Shown in pieces: positions 34,382-45,700 of a stretch of DNA of 64,000 nt. Location: the NCBI GenBank assembly GCA_014773175.1, contig VXCM01002037.1, positions 62,001-126,000 on the forward strand. The letters run 5' to 3'. Within the stretch, counting starts at the first letter, position 1; the number at the start of each line of letters is the position of its first letter. The position numbers and the translations under genes were made by a program. This DNA is from Lucifuga dentata. Lineage: Eukaryota > Chordata > Actinopteri > Ophidiiformes > Bythitidae. A model generated the notes under the pieces. The model saw only the letters and a program-made list of their open reading frames with translations, did not search any database and was not told the origin of the DNA.

Positions 34382-36540
34382 TAAACTTAAGTAAATTAAA
34401 CAAATCTTTAACATTTCTTCTGCCCATGAATGTTTTAAAATCTAACTATAAAGCTAGAAATCTCTGTTCATCCGTCTGTCCGTTCATCCGTCCATCTGTG
34501 GAATAGGCCAGTTCTGAACAGGCAGTGCAGAGATAGTTTCTTTGTCTGTGGCACTAACATCTCTAACATCTCTGGCACAATATGAAGTTGAAATTCGGCA
34601 GGTTTATTGCTCAGGACTCAAGAATGTGCAGTGTCATGTGTGAAGTTGTTTGAATGAGCGGTTCTGGAATTGAGCTGTGCTGGTAAAAAGTAGTCCGTGT
34701 GGCAGGATACACTCCAAGCGTGGCAGCATATGCTCCAGTCCAGTGCTACGGTCTCAACTTGGCCCCTGTACAGCAAACAAAGCTAGCTCATGAGGCCATG
34801 AAGAACAAAATTATTGGCAGGCTGCGGCGTACACCATAAAGTTTGGCCCGTTCTGAACAGGCACGTTTTGAACAGGCGCTGCACTAATTTTTCAAAACTA
34901 GGCTTGATTCTATAATATCATTCAGGCAATTTGTTTCTATCATCCTCAAAAACAGAACAAATAAGCACATAGTGAAATTTGTGACCTTGGTCATCTGTCA
35001 AACAAAAAGTATACACGGTTTGGGCGTATTATCACATGCATATCTACACTCTGAAACAGGCAAATTATGACTCCAGCATATACAGTATTTAGATATCTAA
35101 ATTCTGTCATCTGGGCTCAACAAAGTTTAATAACAAAGTTTGATAGTTTTATATACAACATAGCTTTTACTTTCCATGTTTAAGTGTTTTTGTACTTCAG
35201 TACTGCAGGTTAAAAGAAAATGGTTTAAATACAGATTGCAGCCTATCTGATGCATCAGGATGCAGATGCAGATCAAGCAGTCATGCTTGAAATAAACAAG
35301 GTGACCTTCCTTTGGAGAGACAGACGACACAAACTATTAAACATATTTGTTTACCAGTTGTGCTGCTGCCATAACGTTTTCCCCTGAATGGTAATCGTAT
35401 GAGTGACATTTTTCTCCTGCAGGATAAATGTTGTTCGAAGGACAAAACAATTAGAAGAGTTTGACGTGAAGTTTGCGTACGGGAACAAAATCACTGTCAG
35501 GAGTGTGTTGTGTGCTTACTCACAAACCGTGCAGATTCAATATACAAAAGCTCTTAAAATGTCTGCTCTTCTCCAATACAATTTCAAAATGCATATTTCA
35601 CCGCTCATACTGTCAGATTCATCAGAACTGCCTTATCGGAAGTATTCACAAATACTTCTCTAAGGGAAAAAAACAATGGAAGAATTGATTCTTGTATGTA
35701 CTAAGTTCTTAACATTAACCATTGGCTAGTTTTCTCCGACAATACTGCATAATGTATTGAGAGAAACACCAGAGTCTCTATACTTCAGTAAGCATATTCA
35801 TATATGCAAATACCAATAAAAGTTATGAGTGACATCATGTCTGTGCCACCACAAGCAGAATTTAGCCTTTAGCCAACTGAAAAGAAAAACAAATTAATCT
35901 GGCATCATCATTCAATTTGGAAATAATCTTCTTAATTCTTGGTTGAGGTTATTTTTTTTTCTTTCCACAGCTCAATTATGATGATGCATTTTATTTGTGC
36001 GATTATATTTCATATCTCAGTTGCTTTACTGGATTTCCTGCAGCATTTATCTCCACATGTAAGATGTGATTCTGTAAACATGTCAATCATGTGATAATGT
36101 TTTGGTTGCCTGTGGCGTGTTGACATGCCCGCTGTCATTGGGTGTTAGTTGCAGCTCCTGCAGGCCCATAACAGCAGAGAGATGAAAAATAATAGTAATA
36201 AGAATAAGAGCAGAGAAATCAGCCTGCTTAGGGTGCAAATGCTGATCAATGTGATCACACTGATCCTCCTCAGAGGCAGACTAAAACAACGCTCATCTGT
36301 CAAGGGCTGACAGAATTAATGCCAGAGGAAAGATTCGGCCACCCAAAAATCACCAAAATTCTCCCAGGGAATATTGAGGAAGGCATAATAAAGATGAAAA
36401 TGTGTTGTGGCAAAATAGAAATATATTCTTCTGCATTAACGCTGTGCCTGTGCATGTGCATCCAATGAACTGTTTGACGTGTGCAGAAAGTAACTTTGCT
36501 TCAGTATTTAATCACACCTTACATAAACTTGCTAAAAATA
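34382..36540. other. Intergenic stretch
   Basis: No gene recognised. The motif GAACAGGC recurs at 34516, 34855 and 34870, with gttctgaacaggc at the first two. Short open frames (35403-35663, 35473-35688) have no recognisable product. Confidence 0.6.
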
Positions 36541-36984
36541 TACAGTGGGGTCCAAAAGTCTGAGACCACATTGAAAATCTGTGATGTTTTCCATGTAAAT
36601 CTGGAAATAATAAGTCTGACATCACAAGAAGCTCTCTGGAACATTGTCAGATCATGCTGGGATAACTTGGCTCATCAGGTTTTGCACATATTAAATAAAA
36701 CTAAAAACAAAAAAGAAACAAAAAAAAAAAGAAAGAAAAGAAAAGGTTTTGCACATATTCATGGAGTCCATGTCAGCTGGAGTGATGCTGTCATTAAAGC
36801 AAAAGGGGGGGCATACCAAATACTAATATATTCTGAAATTCTTGTATATTTTTCAAAGATTAAACTTTTCACTCAAATTGTTAAGTTGATATTATAATTT
36901 GTAATGAAAAATCTTGTATTAGATTCAAAAAGAATGCAAAATACAAGCATTTTCACAATGGTCTCAGACTTTTGGACCCCATAT
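36541..36984 (+). mobile_element. Tc1-like element, internally deleted, with transposase C-terminal remnant
   Basis: Inverted termini cagtggggtccaaaagtctg (36543) and cagacttttggaccccat (ending 36982), with TA at the left junction and a TATTA context at the right. The interior frame gives EALWNIVRSCWDNLAHQVL and later VSWSDAVIKAKGG, matching the C-terminal region of Tc1/mariner transposases. Most of the enzyme is missing. A poly-A/AAAAG insertion at about 36705-36745 follows a direct repeat (ggttttgcacatatt). Confidence 0.75.
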
Positions 36985-37151
36985 TACATGTTAATAATCT
37001 AATATGTAAAATATATATTTTAAAGGCAAAAGATGAGGTCATACTGCAGTTTCTCAGATAGTTGCACGTTGATTTTTGAATGCTGAAAGTGAGGAAAAAG
37101 CTCAGAATCCCTCAAAAAACCCTGAAGCTTTGGAGGACATACAGCAGCACG

Positions 37152-37190
37152 TGCTGCATAATGCATTTTGGTCTTTCATGCTGTGGAACA
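37152..37190 (-). repeat. Fragment shared with the Tc1 relic at 38.5 kb
   Basis: ataatgcattttggtctttc followed by atgctg occurs here and at about 38524-38550, where it is the 3' end of a Tc1 transposase relic. Probably a leftover end of a related element. Confidence 0.5.
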
Positions 37191-37501
37191 GTAAGACAGA
37201 TGATGGATACTTTGGCCCGTGACAATAACTCCACTGCTCTGTAATTCCTACTGGGAGCCTCTCCACACAATCATGTGTGCCTCTTTTTTTTCTTTTCTTT
37301 TTTTTTTTTTTTTTTTNTTTTTTTTTTTTTTTTGAAAACTTGGAAAAACTTTACTTCCTTGTAATGAATGCATCACATCCAAATATACCACGGGTTTATA
37401 CGGACACATTATAAGCACTTTATTTGACAATAACATAAAATAATTATGTCATTATCTTACCGATGATTAGCAAGGAGGTGAACATGATTCTGACTGAGAT
37501 A

Positions 37502-38223
37502 TTAAAGGACCATACCAGCTATTTTGCATGTTTGAGCCTAATATATTCAATTTCATACATGTAACGCTACTGACATTCATTTCCCAAAGCATACTACTGG
37601 AATGGTGAATTAAAAATGTTTTTCCTACCTTCCAGACCTCCATTGGTTTCAGTTCATTCTGGTACGCTATTAAAATCAACTTGTTTGATTCTTGAAACAT
37701 TCTTGGGATAGGTAATCTATCATCGCGAACAAGACGTGTATTCAGGTTTTTTCAAAGTTACATAATTTTAGCGTTTAAGCGCAATAAAAAGTGNACAAGA
37801 CGTGTATTCAGGTTTTTTCAAAGTTACATAATTTTAGCGTTTAAGCGCAATAAAAAGTGCAGAGTGAATGTATGTCTCCACCGGGGAAAATAGTCCCATA
37901 AGAAGACCTGCGTTTATGGAAAAATTTAAACGACCGTGACTTCATAAGGCTGCATAACTATTAGCAGGAGCAACATGGATTTTTAAGGTGGGTGAATCGC
38001 TTGAATATTTGATTTTGAAAGATTAAGAGATTTCGCAAAATATCAGGAAAACTGAAATATGGTTTTATCTTTTGGGAAATGATTGTCAGTATCGTTACAT
38101 GTATGAAAATTGAATATATTGGGCTCAAACATGCAAAATGGATGGTATGGTCCTTTAAANTACATGTATGAAAATTGAATATATTGGGCTCAAACATGCA
38201 AAATGGATGGTATGGTCCTTTAA
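37502..38223 (-). mobile_element. T2/Kolobok-like MITE, subfamily A, copy 9
   Basis: TTAAAGGACCATACCAGC to GGTATGGTCCTTTAA, minus orientation. The apparent 722 bp is inflated by two N-flanked duplications: 65 bases around 37794 and 63 bases around 38160. After removing one copy of each it is about 593 bp. Its apparent second 3' end at 38161-38223 is therefore likely artefactual. Confidence 0.85.
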
Positions 38224-38523
38224 AAGGTTTGAATCCTCACTGGTTTATTGGTCAGATGCTGGATCTCTGTTTTGTTTCCTTCTTTTTCTCATGAAACATG
38301 ATTTGGAGGTCAGAAATTACCAGCGAACCACATTTTGTGGCCACATTTAAAATCAACCGACAGTGAAGATGCAAGAAAAGTCTGTGGAATGTCCTAATTT
38401 CAGGATTAGTTACTCATCAAATATGGTTTCAATTTCATCCAAGAAACATTCTGCCTAAATTAATGACACACCAGCAATTATACTGTACATTACATGTCTT
38501 TACTAAAGTTGTATTTAATATTT

Positions 38524-39425
38524 TATAATGCATTTTGGTCTTTCATGCTGGAACTAATAACTAGTAAGACCTCCTCTAGCTGCAATAACCTCCACCAAAC
38601 ACTTGATGTAACTGCTGATCAGATTTGGACAAGCGTGAGGAGGAATTTTAAAGGATTTTTCTGACAAAACTCTCAGTTCATCAATATTTCTGAGATCTTT
38701 GTAAGTCAAGTCAAGTTTATTTGTACAGCCAAATATCACATTCAACAGTTCAAAGGGTTTTACAGGTCCATACATTAATGGTTCCTGACCCAGCCCAAGC
38801 TCTCTATGAAGATGAGGAAAAACTACCCAAAAAAAAAAAACCCTTATTATACAAGGAAAAAAATGGAAGAAACCTCAGGAGAGACAATTTGAGGAGAGAT
38901 TCCCTCTCCTCAAACAACCGGGCGTCCAATAATTGGGAAAACAGCAGCCTTCTTCAGCATCTCATTGGGTCTGGACCTCAACCCTGCCCATTCCAAAATA
39001 TAAATTTCCATCTTTTTTGTTTTTTTTTAAAGATCAATCTATTATAAATTTACTTGTGTGCTTCAGCTTATAGTCTTCTTTCATTATTGAACTTGCATGA
39101 AGCTTCAGATGACAAGAGTCTTCTCCGATATTTGTTGACATACAGAAGCTTTCCAGGCCCTGAAGCAGCAAAGCAGCTCCAAACCAAGCTTCTCCCTCCA
39201 CCATGCATCACAGCATGAGGTTTTACCCTCCAAACACACACAGCTTTGCATTCCTGCCAAAAAAACTTCAACCTATCTCCAGTTTGCCCACACAACATCG
39301 TCCCAAAAGCCGCGTGGAACATCCAGGGGAGCAATGCTTTCTTGGATAACAGTGGTTTCCTGCATTTTTTTTGTTTCCAATTTTGTTTATTCCATGAGCT
39401 CCAGTTTTTTTCACTCTAGTTGGTT
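38524..39425 (-). pseudogene. Tc1-like transposase relic, split by a second repeat
   Basis: On the minus strand, in three frames, fragments match Tc1 transposase in order: RKPLLSKKALLP near 39345; KFFWQECKAVCVWRVKPHAV then MHGGGRSLVWSCFAASGPGK (39280-39160); and LRNIDELRVLSEKSFKIPPH with LISSYIKCLVEVIAARGG (38700-38560). Several frameshifts and an insertion at about 38703-39060 separate them. The element is dead. Confidence 0.75.
38703..39060 (+). repeat. SINE-like fish repeat nested in the Tc1 relic
   Basis: Begins aagtcaagtcaagtttattt and continues gtacagccaaatatcaca, with gaagaaacctcaggagagac and agattccctctcctc further on. These phrases recur together as a dispersed repeat in fish genomes (recognised from memory). 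It separates two consecutive parts of the transposase relic, so it inserted later. Exact ends and family are uncertain. Confidence 0.5.
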
Positions 39426-39508
39426 CTAAATATTTCTGCAGGTATTTTAGTGTAACTTTTTGCTTCTTGTTCATCTGCTTCAGCATTGCACATTGGATCC
39501 AATGCATG

Positions 39509-40103
39509 TTAAAAGACCATACCACCCACTTTGCATGTTTGAGCCTAATATATTCAATTTTCATACACATAACATTACTGACAATCATTTCCCAAAGCAT
39601 ACTACTGGAATGGTGAATTAAACTTTTTTTTTCCTACCTTCCAGACCAGCATTGGTTTCAGTTCATTCTGGTACGCTATTAAAATCAACTTATTGATACT
39701 TGAAACATTCTTGGGATAGGTAATCTATCATCGCCAACAACACATGTATTCAGGTTTTTTTGAATTTTCATAATTTTAGCATTTAAGCAGAATAAAAAGC
39801 GTGGAGTGAATGTACCGTATGTCTCCACCAGGGAATATAGTCCCAAAAGAAGACCTGCGTTTATTGAAAAAGTATAACGACCGTGACTTCATAAGGCTGT
39901 GTAACTATTAGCAGGAGAAACATTGATTTTTAAGGTGGGTGTATCACTTGAATATTTGATTTTGAAAGATTAAGAGATTTTGCAAAATATCAGGAAAGCT
40001 GAAATACGGTTTTATCCTTTGGGAAATGATTGTCAGTAACATAACGTATGAAAATTGAATATATTAGACTCAAACATGAAAAATGGGTGGTATGGTCCTT
40101 TAA
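39509..40103 (-). mobile_element. T2/Kolobok-like MITE, subfamily A, copy 10
   Basis: TTAAAAGACCATACCACC to GGTATGGTCCTTTAA, TTAA at both ends. Minus orientation, about 595 bp. Confidence 0.87.
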
Positions 40104-40719
40104 AGTCTTTGGACATGTTTCTACACTTCTCAGGAAAGACACCAGTTTCCAAATTGTGCAGAAATCTAACACGTATGTCTGTAGCCCTTTTTTTTTTTTT
40201 TTTTTTTTTTGAAGATGACTGCTTTTGAATAAGAATGACAAGGAAGAACGAAATTCTGCGTTCTGACGTTTTGACACAACCCTTGTCGGTAGAGTTCTGG
40301 GGCTCCGTGTTTCTTGGCACGGCGAATACGTGGGGGTGGCACATGTCACATAATGGCTTAACTCAAAGCAGCTTAGCCAATATTTATGACTGGCTACACA
40401 AACCAGAAACACTAATTGGATCAGCACATAAAATTTCATGCAAATCCACCTGAGGCAGTTAAGTGGAAGCACCAAGCACTCACACAAATGCTAATCCAAA
40501 GATGGATGCATTTAGCCGTTAGCTTCATTGGACATTTTGCATGTACTTACTGCAATGAAACTTTCTATCAGTGTCAGAACCTCAGAGGCTTGAAATAGCA
40601 CAATGCAGAGTCAAATCCAACAGACTGTCACCATCATTTTGTCACGGCGAGTTTTGTATTTTACACATGGAGCAGGTACGCAGCAGCAAGAAAGACATGC
40701 AAGACGGAGGGAGTTATTC
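40104..40719. other. Intergenic stretch next to the lmbrd1 3' end
   Basis: A T23 run (40188-40210) and otherwise unremarkable sequence. Minus-strand open frames here are poly-K artefacts of the run. Confidence 0.6.
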
Positions 40720-42687
40720 TGAATTTTTATTGTCATCAAAAACTTTATAGAAGAGAAACACATTTCAGTGGAACAGGTTTGGTAGAATACTACAGAATGT
40801 GTTAAGTCTGAGCAGGTTGGGGTTGGGGGGGTGGGGGAGTGTGCTTGAAACGGGAGACAGACAGAGTGAAAAATGGCCGTGAATGTTCGTGACTCTAAAA
40901 TGGCTCAACGTGCTCAAAGAAACACCGTGCCAAAAGGGACTTGTGTGAGTTTTTAATTAAAAGAAAGAGTCAGACTGAAACTCCAGAAACGGTTATTGTG
41001 CAACTTTTCTGACTTTTTTCTTTTGAACGAAGAAAATGACTGAGTAGGTTTGTAATACTCACTGACAAGTACATCAATAAAGAAAGTTAGCCAACAGTGC
41101 TGCATTTTATGGTTTAAAGTCACGTGACGTGGCAGATAGTTTGATGAGCTAAATACCATTAAATTGATGTCGATTATTTTGACTGACTCTTTCCAGCTGC
41201 ACAATAATAGTCCTTATGACACTTAATATTAACATTCTTAAATATTAACCATGCAGAGTCAGGGCTTGTTGTGGGGAGTCATAAATACCGGATGCTGAAA
41301 GAACTGTCAAAAACAAGTAAAACTCCATTTTAAGAAGAAAAATGCTATTTTTTGATGTAACTTTCACTGCAATGACTGTGAAATATCTCTTTAACCCATC
41401 ACAGAACACAACTTTGAGAATTTTTTTCCCTCCATGGTCACCTTTTAGTGTGCCTGACATAAACGTACTAAACATTCGCATTTGCTTTGAGCTAAAAAAT
41501 AATGTGATAAATCATTAAATCATATTATAACCAACACAATCTGTTAATCAATAATTTTTTTTTTTTTTTTTTTTTTTTGCACCTTCTGTGTTCTACTGCT
41601 AAATGCACTGCATCAAAAACAGAAATGACAAGAGACTCAAACAAAGCCAGTATTATATTGAAGCCCGTTTTTAGGGACACATGAGCAACATGAGAAGTAT
41701 TTCTTTATCAAAAGACTATTCATCCATCCCTTTTTCTGTCATGTTCTTCCAACAGACAGTAAAGACCTATTGAGCCAATTTAATAAAAAAAAAAAAAAAA
41801 AAAAGAAAGAAAAACAATGGTTGTAGAAGCCTTCAAAACAATAGCAGCTAGTCCTCTTTATATTTTACACGCAGTGCAGCTACACAGCAATTTTTTTTTT
41901 TATAACTTTTGAAACAATAACTGCAAATAACTGAGCAGAAAAAAAAGCAGTAAATCCACCTACTTATATTTACCTCACGAAAAAAGCTAAAGAAGGTTTG
42001 GAAAAGGTTACTGCTGTCAACACCAAGAAATAATACATATATATATTTTATTTTTTTTTTTGACCAACCTTTTCATTAAAGAANCAACACCAAGAAATAA
42101 TACATATATATATTTTATTTTTTTTTTTGACCAACCTTTTCATTAAAGAAAAAAACAAAACAAATGAAAAACAGGGTGTTTCACAGTTTTGCTATATATT
42201 AAAGATTTATCTGAAACGTATAAAGCCATCATGTTATCATAAAGTAGCAATTAAAGGGTCTAGAAAGTGATTTAAGAGTCAGTTAAATGTAAAGAACATA
42301 AGGTTTTGGAATGACATGTAACTTTCACTCTGCAGCCACAATAAAAATCTCTTACTACTGTAGAAAAATGACCGATCTGTGTCACTTTCAAACTATTGAG
42401 AGAATTCTCAAGGCAGAACTGAGTTGGCGGCAACTCTCAAAGTCCCAAAAATCATCAATAATATTGGCGGGGGAAAGACATAACGATCAGTCTGAATGCT
42501 CCATTAAAGGGAGGGACATTTCGACTCAAAACAAGGAGATCTGCAGGACGCCGACGCAAAGCCTCTGACAACCGCCAAATTAACGATGACAAATTACTGA
42601 CATTCATCTATTTATGAAATTGTACTTTCTAGTCCCTTTAAGATATGGTGGCAGCATCTACTAGCCACTCTGAGCAGTTACCGACTT
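40720..42687 (-). other. lmbrd1: lmbrd1 3' UTR (probable extent)
   Basis: Sequence downstream of the lmbrd1 stop on the minus strand, AT-rich, without a coding signal. A minus-strand AATAAA is at 40731-40726 and another lies within the duplicated A/T tract near 42049-42120. It contains poly-A/T runs at 41552-41579 and 41785-41813 and an N at 42084 flanked by two copies of the same 66 bases. The end is inferred from the hexamer. Confidence 0.4.
40726..40731 (-). terminator. lmbrd1: candidate polyadenylation hexamer, lmbrd1
   Basis: Plus-strand TTTATT reads AATAAA on the minus strand, 2 kb downstream of the lmbrd1 stop and before the intergenic repeats. Chosen as the distal end by position only. 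Confidence 0.35.
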
Positions 42688-42798
42688 TCAGTGCACATAT
42701 TCGTCATCGCTTATGTCCGAGTCATCAGCTTCCACCTCTCCTTCAATCACCGACTTCTTCCCTCTGCAGCAGGACACAACCAGACCGATGAGGAAAGC
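42688..42798 (-). CDS. lmbrd1: lmbrd1 last coding exon, acidic C-terminus
   Basis: Minus-strand acceptor with a T12 tract and tag (42801-42799). The stop TGA is at 42690-42688. It encodes AFLIGLVVSCCRGKKSVIEG then EVEADDSDISDDEYVH. The helix end, C-C-x-G-K-K-S-V-I-E-G and the D-S-D-I-S-D-D-E cluster match mammalian LMBRD1. The terminal residues differ (YVH instead of the longer mammalian ending). The acidic serine cluster looks like a CK2-type site (inference). Confidence 0.95.
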   Translation of the reverse strand, partial: AFLIGLVVSCCRGKKSVIEGEVEADDSDISDDEYVH

Positions 42799-45700
42799 CT
42801 AAAAAAAAAAAAGACAAACGAAAGGAACGTAAGGGAATGTTTCCTAACAATCATTTGATCGATAGAATACATCCACAGCACCGGGGAAGGAAATTAGCTG
42901 TGTGCAGCTTGGGAAAAAAATCATTTTCCAATCATTTCTTTCTGAGAAGAAACTAAATTATAAGCATCTGTTCTCATGTTTTTCCATAGAGAGAGTCTAA
43001 GAGAGGCCTGTTAACTGGTTATGAAGTCAATTAAACGTTGGACTATAAGGCAAACCAAACTGTTTCTGATTCATATGTTTAACAGCTTAAAAAAAAAAAA
43101 AAAATNTTAAAAAAAAAAAAAAAATCCAACCCATTACACCTTTGTCTTTTAGCACAGCTACTTCTAATTAAAGGGTATTCCAATTCAAATTGTGATAATG
43201 ATGAATATGATAAAATCCTTCAACTTACCACGATAAATGCCCAATTCCCAAAGTAGTAGATGGTGCTGAAGAACCAAAACTTGTGGAGGAAAAGATAGGA
43301 TCTCGTCACAGTGCACTGGTCTGAAAAGCACAGAAAAAAGAAAAAAAAAAAAAAAANAAAAAAAAAAAAAAACACACGCATGTCCCCTTTAATAATGCTG
43401 GCATTATGAAATGTAAGACAAAATTCATACAAACAAGGAATACAGTTCTTATGTTGTATGTGTTGAGGAAACACACTTTTTTATACAGGCAAAATAATTT
43501 GTCTGTGGGGTTTCTTCAGTCCAAAAACAGTCAGATTTGATGAGAAACTGAATGAAGGCAGAAATATTTTCAGTGGTCTTCATAAAATGACATTTTATTC
43601 ATGCAGTATATGTATTCTAGGACAGGTCTGTTACTACTGATTAAGATGAACAGAGATGTGAGAAACTGAACCTCAAAATCAAAGCTATGAGATCACGTCA
43701 TGTTACTGAAAATGGTTTTCCAAAATATACTACTTTAGTGGTAAATTTCTGAATTTTTTCCTTCCTTCCTCCCAGACTTCCATTGGTTTCGGTTTATTCT
43801 AGTACGCTATTAAAATCAACTTGTAGAGACTTGAAACATGCTTGAGATGCGTAATCCATCACAGCAAACAACATGTCTATTAGAGTTTTTTGCCACAGTA
43901 ACTAAGTGATCCAACACACGGATGCATGGAAGATAATGTATGTCTCCGCCAGGAAATATAGTCCTAGGAAAAGACGACTTTTACTCAGAAATTAAAATGA
44001 CTGTGTATTCAAAGATCATGCACGTTAGAAGGTGAAAAGCTGAATTTTAAGGTGGATCTCACCTGAACATTTAAAGGACCATATCGCCCATTTTGCATAT
44101 TTGAGCCTAATATATTAAATTTTCATACATGTAATGTTACTGACAACCATTTCCCAAAGGATATAACCAGATTTCAGCTTTCCTGATATTTTTCAGAATC
44201 TCTTAATCCTTCAAAATCAAATATTCAAGTGATACATCCACCTTAAAAACTGATGTTTCTCCTTCTAATAGTTACGGAAAGTTATGAAGTCATGGTCATT
44301 TACATTTTTTTGATAAGCGCAGGTCTTCTTTTGGGACTATATTCCCTGGTGCAGACATAAATCCACTCCATGCTTTTTCAGGGGCTTAAATGTTGAAATT
44401 ACGAAACTTCAAAAAAACCTGAATATACGTCTTGTTCACGATGATGGATTACCTATCCCAAGAACATTTCAAGTATCAACAAGTTGATTTTAATAGTGTA
44501 CCAGAATGAACTGAAACCAACGGCAGTCTGGAAGGTAGGAAAAACATTTTTAATTCACCATTCCAGTAGTATGCTTTGGGAAATGATTGTCAGTAGCGTA
44601 ATGTGTATGAAAATTGAATATATTAGGCTTAAACATGCAAAATGAGTGGTGTGGTCCTTTAAGAGGGAACAGGGAATGATTCCACTCCATGTCTGTGGAG
44701 CAGTTCTGTCCTTCACAGCTGATGACATCAGCTCAGATAACTGCTGCTCCTATTGATCCCACTGCCACAGACTGCAGGGATAATATATGCATTTTGAAGC
44801 TGAGTCATTCCTCTTTTAGGTGCATGAATGGGCATCAGCAGGAACAGCCAATGACGTAAAATGTGGAAACTGCTAATCAAATACACGTGGCGTCTGGCCT
44901 CTCCTAAGCAGATGAATTGTTTTAGCGTGAAACCACAGGAAGGCAACCTGAAGAAAACACTTCCTGGCAGATCACAAACGGACTAATTAGCTTGGTCATG
45001 GTGCACCAAGATGAAATATTTGAATGTACCTCTCAAATATTGTGTTATCAGAGTTGTTTGAGGAATAAGAGGCAGCGCATATGAAGCTGGAAGTGAACTG
45101 AAGACAAAATGCAGTGTTTGGCTGTGTTAGAAAGCCATCTGGAGCATTAACGCTAACCCTGCTGAGCTGCTCCTATCACACTGTTCCTCACACAGCTCTT
45201 CACGCTGACTCATCCCAGGCTACACCACACCAAGGTCCACTCAAATAACTCACAATGGCTTACAATCTATTCATTAAACCAATATTTTCCAAAGCTTCAC
45301 CTCTACCTCATTGGAGTTATAAAGGAAAAAAAAAACCAAACAAAANATATTTTCCAAAGCTTCACCTCTACCTCATTGGAGTTATAAAGGAAAAAAAAAA
45401 ACAAACAAAACACATCTCTTGCCGTTTCATCTACAGCACAGCTTTGACACAGACGGACCTGAGGGAGCGCCGATGTTCATCAACAATCACTTTCTACTTC
45501 GAGAGGATCAACACATAATAGAAGGAGCGAGTCTGCATTCGTCCCCCCGTCTTCTCTCTTTTCCTGCAGCACCTCGGCCATCTGTAGCTCTCCAGCTGCT
45601 CAGCTCAATTGCAGGGCTCAGAATGGGATCTACAGATGGTTCTCAATGGTGGTCCGCCTAAACATATTATCGTGCACACCGTTGACCCCGTTCACCTTGA

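Noticed and set aside
36481..36897. 138-codon plus-strand frame as an intact gene
   Set aside because: It is a remnant of a Tc1 transposase C-terminus with a low-complexity K-rich insertion, lying between transposon ends.
38222..38250. tRNA-like or SINE head (ggtttgaatcctcactgg)
   Set aside because: Resembles a T-loop sequence, but no acceptor stem or A/B-box pair at the right spacing was found.
39990..40487. 165-codon minus-strand open frame
   Set aside because: Runs through a MITE end and a poly-T run read as poly-K. No recognisable protein.
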